A stretch of DNA of 64,000 bases, taken from NCBI RefSeq assembly GCF_016592595.1, contig NZ_AP012977.1, positions 124,001 through 188,000 on the forward strand, read 5' to 3'. Shown piece after piece: positions 50,002-59,101 of this stretch. The first letter of the stretch is position 1. Each line of letters starts with the position of its first letter. The notes beneath the pieces are model-generated. The model made no database searches. It had not been told where the DNA came from and worked only from the letters and a program-made list of their open reading frames with translations. The position numbers and the translations under genes were made by a program. Source of the DNA: Abyssogena phaseoliformis symbiont OG214. Lineage in GTDB: Bacteria; Pseudomonadota; Gammaproteobacteria; PS1; Pseudothioglobaceae.

Positions 50002-51132
50002 ATGAGTAAAACCTTAGAATTAGCAAAAAAGTTCGTCAGTATAGACTCTATTACCCCACAAGACAAGGGTTGCCAGTCTATTATGACCAATCATTTGAGC
50101 CGTCTTAATTTTGAAATCACTGATTTAAAATTTGGTGAGGTTGATAATTTTTGGGCAGTACGTGGTCATCAATCTCCTGTGTTTGTGTTTGCAGGGCACA
50201 CCGATGTTGTACCTGTGGGCGATGAGTCAAAATGGTATGTGCCACCTTTTTCTGCCCAAGTTAAAGAGGGTATGTTGCATGGTCGTGGAACAGCTGACAT
50301 GAAAGGCTCTTTGGCAGCCATGCTCAGTGCAACCGATAGATTTGTTAAAGATTATCCTAACCATAAAGGCTCAATTGGGTATTTAATCACCTCTGACGAG
50401 GAAGGGCCTGCTATTGATGGTACTGTTAAAGTTGCGCAGTATTTAAAAGAAATCAATCAAACCGTTGATTATTGCTTAGTAGGTGAGCCATCAGCTACTA
50501 ATGAGTTAGGAGATGTGATTAAAAATGGGCGTCGTGGCTCTTTAAATGGTACTTTAAAAGTCATTGGCAAACAAGGGCACATTGCCTATCCACATTTAGC
50601 AAATAATCCCATTCACCTAGTCATACCAGCGTTGAATGATTTGTGTAATGAGGTTTGGGATGAGGGTAATGAGTATTTTCCAGCCACCAGTTTCCAAATC
50701 TCTAATATCCACTCAGGCACAGGGGTGACTAATGTTATTCCGGGTGAAGGCGATATTGTTTTTAACTTTCGTTATTCCACACAAAACACTCACGAGCAAT
50801 TGAAAAGCCGAGTTTGCGTAATTTTAGATAAGCACAATTTTGAATATCAAATCACTTGGGAGCATTCTGGCTATTCATTTTTAACTCCAAAGGGCGAACT
50901 GGTTAATGCCTGTGTTGATGCGATTAAAACTGTTAAAAATATTAACACCCAATTATCCACCTCAGGCGGCACTTCTGATGGACGTTTCATCGCGCCAATT
51001 TTAGAGGCTCAAGTGGTAGAACTAGGTCCTTTAAATGCCACCATTCATCAAGTTGATGAATGCGTATCTATCCAGGATTTAGAAGATTTGAGCGATATCT
51101 ATTACCACATTTTAAAAAACATACTCACCTAG
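50002..51132 (+). CDS. dapE: Succinyl-diaminopimelate desuccinylase
   Basis: Zinc di-metal hydrolase of lysine and diaminopimelate synthesis. 376 residues with FAGHTDVVPVGD, GRGTADMKGSLAAML, the ITSDEEGPAIDGT catalytic Glu segment, CLVGEPSAT, GRRGSLNG, and a final GGTSDGRFI and NATIHQVDECV with metal ligands. It starts four bp after ccmI and two bp before trmD, giving a tight string. Confidence 0.96.
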   Translation: MSKTLELAKKFVSIDSITPQDKGCQSIMTNHLSRLNFEITDLKFGEVDNFWAVRGHQSPVFVFAGHTDVVPVGDESKWYVPPFSAQVKEGMLHGRGTADMKGSLAAMLSATDRFVKDYPNHKGSIGYLITSDEEGPAIDGTVKVAQYLKEINQTVDYCLVGEPSATNELGDVIKNGRRGSLNGTLKVIGKQGHIAYPHLANNPIHLVIPALNDLCNEVWDEGNEYFPATSFQISNIHSGTGVTNVIPGEGDIVFNFRYSTQNTHEQLKSRVCVILDKHNFEYQITWEHSGYSFLTPKGELVNACVDAIKTVKNINTQLSTSGGTSDGRFIAPILEAQVVELGPLNATIHQVDECVSIQDLEDLSDIYYHILKNILT

Positions 51133-51135
51133 TTC

Positions 51136-51816
51136 ATGCGCTTTGACGTTATTACTCTGTTTCCTGATATGTTTAATGCCATTGAGAATGAAGGTGTTAT
51201 TGCGCGCGCCATCAAAAAATCACACCTCTCAATTCACACTTGGCAACTCAGAGAGTTTAGCAACAATAAATACAAAAATATTGACGATAAACCCTATGGT
51301 GGTGGTGCTGGTATGGTGATGCAAGTCAAGCCCATTCGTGATTGCATTCACAAAATCAAACAATCAAACCCAAAAACTAAGGTCATTTATCTATCACCAC
51401 AAGGCCAACCACTCAAACATAAACTGGCTAAAGAATTATCTACGCTTGACTCAATTACTCTACTATGTGGGCGCTACGAAGGCGTAGACGAGCGAATTAT
51501 TGAGCACGATATTGATATGGAAATCTCCATTGGCGATTACGTTATTAGCGGTGGTGAGCTGGCAGCTATGGTACTTATTGATACGATTGGTCGGCAAATT
51601 CCAAACGTACTTGGTAATGCCGATTCATTAAACGACTCCTTTGCAAATAATTTACTAGACCATCCGCACTACACACACCCTGAAGTTATTGACAATCAAG
51701 CAGTGCCTGAAGTATTACTAAGTGGGCATCAAGCTAATATTGATACTTGGCGAAAAGAGCAATCCATCAAAAAAACCCAAGAAAAACGCAAGGATTTGTT
51801 ATATAAAAACTGCTAA
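51136..51816 (+). CDS. trmD: tRNA (guanine-N1)-methyltransferase
   Basis: Makes m1G37 in tRNAs. 226 residues of the SPOUT family with RFDVITLFPDMFNAIENEGVIARAIKK, KNIDDKPYGGGAGMVMQ, VIYLSPQGQPLKHKLA, LLCGRYEGVDERII, and the deep trefoil knot end ISIGDYVISGGELAAMVLIDTIGRQIP. Genome neighbours rimM and rplS are missing here; instead dapE precedes it and a terminator ends the string. Confidence 0.96.
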   Translation: MRFDVITLFPDMFNAIENEGVIARAIKKSHLSIHTWQLREFSNNKYKNIDDKPYGGGAGMVMQVKPIRDCIHKIKQSNPKTKVIYLSPQGQPLKHKLAKELSTLDSITLLCGRYEGVDERIIEHDIDMEISIGDYVISGGELAAMVLIDTIGRQIPNVLGNADSLNDSFANNLLDHPHYTHPEVIDNQAVPEVLLSGHQANIDTWRKEQSIKKTQEKRKDLLYKNC

Positions 51817-51831
51817 AAATAGCATTTTTTT
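51811..51831 (+). terminator. Short rho-independent terminator after trmD
   Basis: TGCTA-AAAA-TAGCA followed by seven T. The stem is only 5 bp, and it overlaps the trmD stop codon, which sits in TGCTAAA. Confidence 0.5.
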
Positions 51832-51908
51832 ATTAAAACTATCCATAATAATTGGTATTCTTTATGGAAAAATGCAGTTTAAGTTACGACAACTTGTTGT
51901 TTTTATAG

Positions 51909-52530
51909 GTGGATAAAAAGATGATTATTGGAGGAGGCATTGTTGGCTTTAATGCAGCGCAAATGGCTGTTGGTTTACAAGCAGATGTAACAATTCTTGA
52001 TACCAATGCCCATACGGTGGAAAAACTTAGTAATTATTTTGGCACTAAGGCACGTGTCTTGCATTCTAATGATAGTTTATTAAAAGCGTATATTACTAGA
52101 GCTGATCTTATTATCGGTGGTGTTTTAATTACTGGGGTGAAAGCGCCAAAGGTCATTAATAAAACCATGCTATCTTTTATGAAACGAGGCAGTGTTTTGG
52201 TTGATGTTGCCATTGACCAAGGTGGTTGTTTTGAAACCTCTCATGCGACCACGTACGGTTGACCCAACCTATGTTATAGATGGCGTTGTGCACTATTGTG
52301 TTGCTAATATGCCAGGTGCCGTTCCAATTACCTCTACTTATGTACTTAATAATGCAATCCTTTCAGGGCCTCTTGCTATTGCCAATCAGGGTTGGAAAAA
52401 AGCACTAAGCAATGATAAACATTTGTTAAATGGATTGAATATTTGCCAAGGAAAGGTTACTTACAAAACTGTTGCTGATGATTTGGGATACAAATATACC
52501 GAAACAAACACATTGCTCATGTCTTCGTAA
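51909..52530 (+). pseudogene. ald: Alanine dehydrogenase, N-terminally truncated and frameshifted
   Basis: NAD-dependent alanine/pyruvate interconversion. Only the NAD domain and C-terminus remain: MIIGGGIVGFNAAQMAVGLQADVTILD, ADLIIGGVLITGVKAPKVIN, GSVLVDVAIDQGGCFETSHATTY. A shift near 52,255 then gives DPTYVIDGVVHYCVANMPGAVPITSTYVLNNAIL and the end at 52,530. The first 160 or so residues, with the pyruvate-binding part, are absent. Clear pseudogene at the edge of the accessory block. Confidence 0.88.
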
Positions 52531-52609
52531 AGAAGAAGTAATGGGGAGAGTAATGGGAACAGGCTACTTTTTATGATACAATCCCCATCTTTTATTATCA
52601 AAAATCAAA

Positions 52610-53372
52610 ATGCTACGCCTCCCAAGAGGAGAAGCCCAAGGCGGAATTTATCATATTATCAATAGAGAGGTAACATGCGTATGCAAGTTTTTGATGATGA
52701 GGATGATTATGAGTTCTTTCTATCCTTGTTAAAAACAGGACTAAAAATAGAATTACATGCTTATTGCCTTATTGCCTTATTGCCTTATTGCCTTATTGCC
52801 TTATTGCCTTATTGCCTTATTGCCTTATTGCCTTATTGCCTTATTGCCTAATCATTTTCATTTATTAGTTGTGCCACAAGAAGAAAATAGCTTGAGCAAA
52901 TTTATACAATAGGTTATGACCTCACATGTGCGCTATTATCACAAGAAAAATAAAACCTCAGGACATGTTTGGCAAGGCAAGTTTTATAGTTGAAAAGGAC
53001 GGTTATTACTTAACATTGTTACGCTATATAGAGGCGAATGCATTAAGAGCGGCGTTAAGCAAAACAGCGCAAGATTGGCAGTATGGTTCATTGGCAGAAA
53101 GAGTTTTTAATAACAGAATATTACTACACAAACCTTATGCACAACTCGATGATTGGATGACCTATGTTAATACACCTCAATCTCAAAGTGAAATAGATAA
53201 AATAAGAGACAGCGTCAATAGACAAGCACCACTTGGTGGGGAAAACTGGGCAGCAAAAATAGCAAAAAAATATGGTTTATTGTCAACACTAAATGCGATA
53301 GGTAGAGTAAAAAATGATGATAAAAGTAGCCTGTCCCTATTCCTTCTCCTATTCCTTCAAGCCAGTTGTTAG
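52610..53372 (+). pseudogene. RAYT-type Y1 (HUH) transposase with an internal octanucleotide array
   Basis: REP-associated tyrosine transposase. LRLPRGEAQGGIYHIINREV, then after a frame change MQVFDDEDDYEFFLSLLKTGLKIELHAYC. Here the 88-bp TATTGCCT array replaces the HUH-motif codons, and NHFHLLVVPQEENSLSKF continues in another frame. A TAG stands where Trp is expected before VMTSHVRYYHKKNKTSGHVWQGKF. A further shift leads to VEKDGYYLTLLRYIEANALRAAL and the C-terminal IRDSVNRQAPLGGENWAAKIAKKYGLLSTLNAIGR. At least four lesions. The region 53,373-53,589 after it contains only a poorly coding stretch (SGGAIWIDEEGRANANKS). Confidence 0.82.
52762..52849 (+). repeat. Tandem array, 11 perfect copies of TATTGCCT
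   Basis: 88 bp made of 11 identical 8-bp units. It sits within the transposase where the family has tyrosine, cysteine, leucine, proline ahead of NHFHLL, so it grew from a native TATTGCC-like word. Each unit shifts the frame by 2 mod 3. With 11 units the upstream frame hits TAA right after the array; 9 or 12 units would place NHFHLL in frame. Confidence 0.97.
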
Positions 53373-53589
53373 TAGCGGTGGAGCGATATGGATAGATGAA
53401 GAAGGGAGGGCTAATGCGAATAAAAGCACTATATTAGCGAGTGGCAATGAGTTTGTGTTTGTTGTCAACAAGTCTTATAATCAAAATCAATCTATTAAAA
53501 ATAGCCTAGTAAAACAACATACCAAAGGCCATAAAAAGCCTAATTTGCATTAGCCTAGTCCAACCATCAAAACAGCACAAGCCAAGAAG

Positions 53590-53829
53590 CTACTTATTAC
53601 TTAATGCAAGTATTCCCATGGTTTGTATCATTTTTCTTTTATCAGTGTCTGATAACTGGTTGAACAACTTAATGACTATTTTATTCTCTGGATGTTCTTG
53701 GTTTTTTAGTTGTTTGGTTGCCTCCTTTTTTCCACTCATTAGCCATTCAACAGTTGTGTTTAAAGCCTTGGCTAAATCAATGATTTTTTCAGAAGAACGA
53801 CTGTCTCTTATCCTTTTACCAAGTGCCAT
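53590..53829 (-). pseudogene. Phage repressor with the helix-turn-helix core deleted
   Basis: XRE-type repressor opening (MALGKRIRDS) joined directly to the helix after the HTH (RSSEKIIDLAKALNTTVEWLMSG). About 30 codons that normally hold the recognition helices are missing, so DNA binding should be lost. The C-terminal tail (HPENKIVIKLFNQLSDTDKRKMIQTMGILALSNK) remains. It is transcribed away from the operator-promoter region at 53,877, matching the CI position of a phage switch. Confidence 0.72.
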
Positions 53830-53876
53830 GTTACAAACTCTAATTAAAAAAAAGTTATTGTAATAAATAAAACGAA

Positions 53877-53916
53877 AACAATAGTTGTTGACAAAATGAA
53901 CAATAATTGTTATTAG
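53877..53916 (+). promoter_or_regulatory. Phage switch: promoter with two matching operators
   Basis: Two palindromes share the consensus AACAATARTTGTT: 53,877-53,889 (AACAATAGTTGTT) and 53,899-53,911 (AACAATAATTGTT), with centres 22 bp apart. A plus-strand promoter overlaps them: -35 TTGACA at 53,888-53,893, 17 bp, -10 TATTAG at 53,911-53,916. The first operator overlaps the -35 box and the second lies in the spacer. This fits a repressor controlling the lytic promoter. Confidence 0.75.
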
Positions 53917-54028
53917 TAACCTACATTTAAAATAAAATATCTATACTAAAAAAACTTAAAAACATCATTCTAATAGACGAAACTCAACCATTAGAACAAA
54001 TCAAAAAACAGTACAAATCCAAAGCTTA

Positions 54029-54343
54029 TTGCTTTCTATTGTGGAAATTAGTTTTGCTGGACTTGGATTAAGTAAACAAGGATACGAGATGATTGATAAA
54101 GTGGAAGAAGTTTTAGTACAAAATGGCTATTGCACGGATACGAATAATTGCAGTAAGGACATTTTTTTTTGGCAAAATTCTAATGGTTTCAACACTACTA
54201 TTTATGGCATAACTTCTGCAAAAATTATAAATAAAATAAATACTATTACAACAGATATTTATTTTTATAAAAAATCACATAAGAATACAGGGCTTTTTAA
54301 ATCGTCATTTATAAATTTAACATTAAGCAAAGAAGGGGAATAA
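54029..54343 (+). CDS. Probable small exported phage-borne protein
   Basis: 104 codons, starting TTG, with a hydrophobic opening (LLSIVEISFAGLGLSKQGYEMIDKVEEV) that looks like a worn signal or anchor. It continues LVQNGYCTDTNNCSKDIFFWQNSNGFNTTIYG and ITTDIYFYKKSHKNTG. The two Cys (YCTDTNNC) could form a disulfide. It lies in the early, repressor-controlled area but shows no Cro-like DNA-binding motif, so it may be a cargo (moron) gene. Family not recognised. The 110 bp between the promoter and this start hold no clear gene. Confidence 0.45.
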   Translation: MLSIVEISFAGLGLSKQGYEMIDKVEEVLVQNGYCTDTNNCSKDIFFWQNSNGFNTTIYGITSAKIINKINTITTDIYFYKKSHKNTGLFKSSFINLTLSKEGE

Positions 54344-54354
54344 AAAATGAGAAA

Positions 54355-54465
54355 ATGAGAATATTAGAAATAAGAACTGATATATTTGCAGGAGAAGATT
54401 TAATTCCACACACATTTTTGTATATCTATGAAAAAGTCAAAGAAGACCAAGGTAAGTGTAAATAA
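54355..54465 (+). CDS. Short ORF downstream, possible coupled gene
   Basis: 36 codons (RILEIRTDIFAGEDLIPHTF, then YIYEKVKEDQGKCK). It follows the 54,029 gene by 11 bp, with AAGGGGAAT upstream as a fair ribosome binding site. The text looks like the N-terminus of a larger protein cut by a stop. No family. 54,466-54,644 contains nothing recognisable. Confidence 0.35.
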   Translation: MRILEIRTDIFAGEDLIPHTFLYIYEKVKEDQGKCK

Positions 54466-54644
54466 GTGTTCTAAGTGTAAACTCTAGGCTGTTTTAGGTA
54501 TTTAAGTGCTTTTGTTTTAACAATAGGCCCTTGGGGCGATTAAAGGTTCATTTTGAACGCACTTATAGATTTAATCTTTTCCCTTGAGAAATTTAACACT
54601 GAACTTTACACACAAAAGCCCAGTGAGGCTAGAAAGAACTGGGG

Positions 54645-55418
54645 TTAATAATTCATGATAAGCAGTTCATTTGATTTCTTTGTGCTTGATTTAGAGCTGC
54701 CTACAGTGTACTTAATTCCAACAGTCTTAATAGTAAAACCTTTAAAAAGTGATTTAATATCACTGTGGTCATTAATTGAAAGCAAGAACTTGCCTTCACA
54801 ATTTTGCATAAGCTCTGCCATTTTTTCATAATGCAGCCATTCAAAATCAACTGTATAACCTTCTGTAAGCCAATAAGGTCGGTCAAGATAAAAGAAAGAA
54901 AGAATGAATGCGGGCGGTCATAACGTTTGACGCAGTCATCCCAAGCCATGTGCTCAATATTGACACTAGATAGCCTTAAATGTGCTTGGCTTAAATCTTT
55001 CCTCAATACGTAGTAAGTTTAGCCTTGATGCACCTAAAGTTGATGTACCATAACTTTGCCCAGTTACTTTGCCACCAAAGCGTAACTTTTGAAGATAAAA
55101 AACCGTGCGGCTCTTTGGGTATCAGTCAACGTATCAACACTAGCCATTTTCTCCCACTTAAACACCTGCCTAGAACTTAAAACCCATTTAAACTGCGTTA
55201 CAAACTCGTTTAAATGATGTTTAACGACACGATATAGATTAATTAAATCACCATTTATATCATTTATAACCCTCTGCTTTTGATGGCTCTTTTAAAAACA
55301 ATATCGCTGCGCCACCTGCAAATGGCTCGCAATAACAAGTATGCTTTGGTATTAAAGGTAATATTTCTTTTGCTAGTCTTCTTCCCCCCATCCAAGGGAT
55401 TATTGGTTTGTGTTTCAT
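54645..55418 (-). pseudogene. Phage D12-class adenine DNA methyltransferase, multiply broken
   Basis: N-terminal [40 protein letters not shown] has the WMGGK-like SAM site and the FxGxG motif I. The catalytic region retains DRPYWLTEGYTVDFEW in two frames, where DPPY is expected (Pro changed to Arg). The C-terminal part (CEGKFLLSINDHSDIKSLFKGF and VGSSKSSTKKSNELLIMNY) is the D12 ending. At least five lesions lie between. It follows the tail module on the same strand. 55,419-55,556 holds only a short cysteine-poor stretch I cannot name. Confidence 0.72.
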
Positions 55419-55556
55419 TTTTTGAGTTCCTTTTAAAGTCGTTTAAAATAACCCTTGCAGTTCGCGAACTGTGGAGAGCCGTGCTTACTCATAGTTGTAG
55501 TATGGGTGAGGTTGCTTGTTAGTGTTGGCGCATTACTAATCATCGCTCTTCTTTTC

Positions 55557-56583
55557 TTAAAAGCCGCCTCCTTTCAAGCTTTCAAAACTTAGTGTGGTTT
55601 TCCAAGCCTTGTCCAGCACATGGGCAACCTTAATGATTTGATAAATATGATTATCTAAAGATAGTTCACTGCCAGCAAAGACCACACGTCCACGCATTGT
55701 TAAGCTACTTACTACAGTTGATTTATTAGCCTTGAGGAACGTATTTTCTGCACAAGCCAAAGCCTCAGTGTCATTACTAAATTGTTTTTTAACACTAATC
55801 GCGGGTGTGAGCCCTTGCCTGCGATTAAAGTGTGTTGTTTAGTTGTTTAGTTGTTTAGTTGTTTAGTTGTTTAGTTGTTTAGTTGTTTAGTTGTTTAGTT
55901 GTTTAGTTGTTTAGTTGTTTAGTTGTTTAGTTGTTTAGTTGTTTAGTTGTTTAGTTGTTTAGTTGTTTTCGTGTTGTGATAAACAGCCTTACACGACCTA
56001 TAAAGTTTTTTATTTGAGTAAGTAATATCACTATCAATACAACGGTCAATATCAACACACACGTAGGGCATATCAGCAGACTTATCCATTAAATACAACA
56101 AGTTATTTTTTATGTTAAAAACTAGATTGTTGTCTTTCGCCAAACGGTTCAACAAATCAGTATCAGACTTATTGTATTGCTGAATAATGCCAGTTAAAAT
56201 ATCAGTATTAGCTCTTATTTTTAGACCATGCTGCTGTGCAATAACATCAGCCAATTGCGACAATGTACCCACATCATAATTTAAATTTCAGCGTTCTTTT
56301 AAACCGCCACTAAAATCAACCCCTGCCGCACTTATTGTTAGCACTTTATTGTCTTTGACATTAGTTGTTTACACAAAGAACAAGCCAGCAAAAGTAAATA
56401 ACCTGACTACACCTTTATTTCATCTTTATAACTAGGCCTCTTGAATTTCTTTGACACTGATATCACCAACTCATCAGCCTCGTCTTTTTCATTGTCAGTA
56501 ACAGAAATACTTATTAAATAACGCCTAATATTGTTAGTCACATCCTTGCTATTTACTATAATTCTAAAGTTTGGGGTTACCAT
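55557..56583 (-). pseudogene. Phage gpD tail hub protein, copy 2, with an octanucleotide array
   Basis: The N-terminus (VTPNFRIIVNSKDVTNNIRRYLISISVTDNEKDEADELVISV and YKDEIKV) is followed by TAG and shifts. Then come MGTLSQLADVIAQQHGLKIRANTDILTGIIQQYNKSDTDLLNRLAKDNN and VYHNTKTT. The 16-unit GTTGTTTA array (TAAACAAC on this strand) follows, then the C-terminal TKQHTLIAGKGSHPRLVLKN and KSTVVSSLTMRGRVVFAGSELSLDNHIYQIIKVAHVLDKAWKTTLSFE. Every frame through the array meets TAA. The 3' part ends GGGF at 55,557. Confidence 0.78.
55834..55968 (+). repeat. Tandem array, 16 copies of GTTGTTTA plus 7 bases
   Basis: 128 bp of perfect 8-bp units (55,834-55,961) and a partial unit to 55,968. It interrupts gpD. 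On the gpD strand TAA recurs in all three frames within any three units, so unit gain or loss cannot reopen the gene; this array is not a plausible on-off switch. Confidence 0.97.
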
Positions 56584-56768
56584 AACGCATCCTCTTCACT
56601 GGTGGTTTTTCTTTGCGGCATATTAACCACATCACCAACATCTAAAGCCGTAGCATCAATTAAAAGATTAGCACCTAACACCAAATCATACATAGACAAG
56701 TCACCATAATGTTCGTGCACCAGAGTATCTAATCTAGTGCCTTGATAAATAACTGTAACCTTATCCAT
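56577..56768 (-). CDS. P2-like tail protein X (LysM-like)
   Basis: 63 residues (MDKVTVIYQGTRLDTLVHEHYG...DVGDVVNMPQRK) with the gpX pattern: short strand, hairpin around LDTLVHEHYGDLSMYDLVLGANLLI, and a VVNMP ending. It is needed to assemble contractile tails and may bind peptidoglycan. Intact, between gpU and gpD as in P2 order. An alternative TTG start lies at 56,777. Confidence 0.75.
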   Translation of the reverse strand: MDKVTVIYQGTRLDTLVHEHYGDLSMYDLVLGANLLIDATALDVGDVVNMPQRKTTSEEDALW

Positions 56769-56787
56769 AAACAACACCTAGAGAGAC

Positions 56788-57128
56788 TTAAAAGTCTTGC
56801 TTTAAAAACTCCCCATACTTTAAAAATAAAGACTTATCAGTCTCTATTTTCTAAATAACTACTTTTAAAGGCTTTACCATTTTCAAACGCTAAAGTTACA
56901 ACACCCTTAACACGTGCAATCACCTCTAAATTCTCAAGGCTTGAGTTAGGTTGTTTAACAAACGCACCACTCAATGTAATATCTTGCTCATATTGACCCA
57001 CGGCTTGCCAAATGTCGAAATGATTTAACGTCGCTAAGCGTTCAAAATCTATAACTGTGAGATTGTTTCAAGCTATCTAAATTAACACCATTAGACTCAA
57101 ACAAAAAATCATTAAGCAAACACAGCAT
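56788..57128 (-). pseudogene. P2-like tail protein U, frameshifted
   Basis: Starts LCLLNDFLFESNGVNLDSLKQ (gpU opening xxLGxFxF), then shifts into ERLATLNHFDIWQAVGQYEQDITLSGAFVKQPNSSLENLEVIARVKGVVTLAFENGKAFKSSYLENRD. A stop before the last KSLFLKYGEFLKQDF completes it. gpU caps the tail terminus. At least two lesions. Its ATG overlaps the tape-measure TAA. Confidence 0.65.
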
Positions 57129-58905
57129 TACAAGTCCTCATCCAGTAGAGAAGTATTGCTATTGTTCAGTGCCTTTCCAAAAGCGCGCTCTACATCTAGC
57201 TTACTACTCGGGTTATACCCGCTAAAGTCTTTTTAGTTGCAGCAGTGGTAGCAGTTGGCTCTTTATCGCCATCATCACCAAACCAGTTTCCAATAGTCGA
57301 AAATACACCACTAACCATGCCAGCACTATCTACAATAAAACTAAAAACCCCTTTAATCTTAGCCCATACCGCGTCAATCAACTTAGTAAAGGGTTCAAAG
57401 TTTTTATAAAGATATACAACACCTGCTGTTAGTGCTCCAACACCAGCAATTATTACGCCAATTGGGTTAGCATTAAGTGCTGTATTTAACAGCCACTGCG
57501 ATGTAGTCGCAGCTTTAGCGCCAATTGACCACAGCGCTTGTGCGGCAGTAATTGTTTTGGTTTTAATGCTACTAGCCAACATACTAACGTTTAGAATCCC
57601 TAACTTAGTGGTTAAACCTAAGAGTGATTTAGATGTACTAAGTGTGACAAGTTACCAAGCTAACTTCCGCAGCCTTTATAGCAACAATAGAAACCTTTAA
57701 AACACCAACACCTAAACTAACGATAGTTGTTGTTAACCAAGGTAGTTTTTCATCTGCCCAAGTTATTCCTTTTGCTAAAGCGCCAAAACCAACAGTAACC
57801 ATATTAATAGCAGGCTCTAATATTTTGCCAAAGGTGTAAACCTAGATACTCTACAGAATGTCCAATTTTTGCAAACCCGTAACCTCTGTCCATCGCCTTT
57901 GCTATTTGATCAGACTTTGCCATACCGTTTGCCATTGCATATTCAATATCACTCTGAGCCTTAACCAAATCACCCGATTTATCAATCAATGCCATAATGA
58001 TTTTTTTAGCGTCATCAAACCCGAACGCTTCTTTAATTTTGTCTTGAACTTCTACATTTTGTAAATCACTAAACTCAGACTTAAAATTATCCAACACGTC
58101 AACCATTGGCAACATCTTACCGTTACTGTCTGTGAACTGTATTCCGAGTTTTTCCTGTGCCTTGCCCACACCATTTAAAAACGCTTTATATCCAGTGGCT
58201 GACTCACTAGCAGAACTAAAAGCAGACTTGCTCACGCCGGTAATAGCCAACTCTTCAGCCAATGATACCCCATCGCTTTCGCCGACGCACCAATGTTTGA
58301 TAATCCTTGTGACAAATCAGAACTATCCGTTCTAAACGATTGCACAGACTGAGCAACGGAACCACTAAAAGACTTGCCAAAACCTATATCAGAACCAAAA
58401 TCTGTGCGAAAAATACCATACCCTAAAAGCGTACAACTTAGTCATTTGCTCAACCGATGCCTTAGTTGCTACTGCAGTAGTTAGTTGCTGCCATTTTTGT
58501 GAAGTCTTTAACGCCACTCTCACTCAAACTAGCAATATCACTCTTAATGTCATAACTCGCTTTGATAAACTGCGGCGCTGTTATTTGCCCAAACTGAGTC
58601 ACCATTCCACTACCAGCTTTAGTGATTGCTTGTATACCTCGCTCAGATATTTCAAGTGATGCAAGCTGTCCTTGTGCTTGCAGTTCATCCGTGGCCAACG
58701 AGTACGACTTACCCATTGCAAAAGCCGCGCCACCAGCTGCGACCATCTCACCTCCGCATGGTAGAAAACTGAGTTTTAATACTGCCAAGCCTACTATTAA
58801 TTGCGCCTAACCTTTTCTCAGCGTTTTTTTGTAGCAGTTGTAAAACTAGAGCCTAACTTACCCCTGTTTAATTCTTTAACTATAACAAGCGCTATTTTTT
58901 TGGCT
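57128..58905 (-). pseudogene. Phage tail tape measure protein, broken into fragments
   Basis: Minus-strand text begins LGAINSRLGSIKTQFST, GEMVAAGGAAFAMGKSYSLATDELQAQGQLASLEISERGIQAITKAGSG. It continues VKDFTKMAATN and SDIGFGKSFSGSVAQSVQSF, and a long piece GVGKAQEKLGIQFTDSNGKMLPMVDVLDNFKSEFSDLQ...AFGFDDAKKIIMALID. The hydrophobic ALNANPIGVIIAGVGALTAGVVYLYKNFEPF follows and it ends SKLDVERAFGKALNN. Phage TMPs have the ANPIGVIIxxV..L element. Several shifts; the total is shorter than intact P2-type TMPs, so deletions are likely. Confidence 0.75.
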
Positions 58906-59099
58906 TATTCGATACTAAGATTAACCGTCTCTCTTTCTCCATTTTCGTCTGCCACTTTTTTCCAAGGAAAGCTCTCAATTTCCAGGCTAATCATGGTATT
59001 TATAATGTTAAGAAACTGATGTGCCCTATGTTCATTAAATTCGAAATCACCTATTTTTTTACCTTCACTTAAAATTAAATCTCTTTCTACATCATCCAT
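58905..59099 (-). CDS. Small tail-assembly-like protein ahead of the tape measure gene
   Basis: 64 residues, MDDVERDLILSEGKKIGDFEFNEHRAHQFLNIINTMISLEIES. Position between the fibre-related genes and the tape measure is where P2-type tail assembly chaperones (E and E') stand. The sequence is not close to gpE by eye. A TMP-like piece continues in another frame just downstream. Confidence 0.4.
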   Translation of the reverse strand: MDDVERDLILSEGKKIGDFEFNEHRAHQFLNIINTMISLEIESFPWKKVADENGERETVNLSIE

Positions 59100-59101
59100 T
59101 G

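Noticed and set aside
55419-55556. An Ogr/Delta-type zinc-finger regulator between gpD and the methylase
   Set aside because: The position fits P2 order, but the short frame there lacks the expected two CxxC pairs.
55834-55968. CRISPR or DR-type array in gpD
   Set aside because: Units are 8 bp without spacers; it is a simple tandem array.
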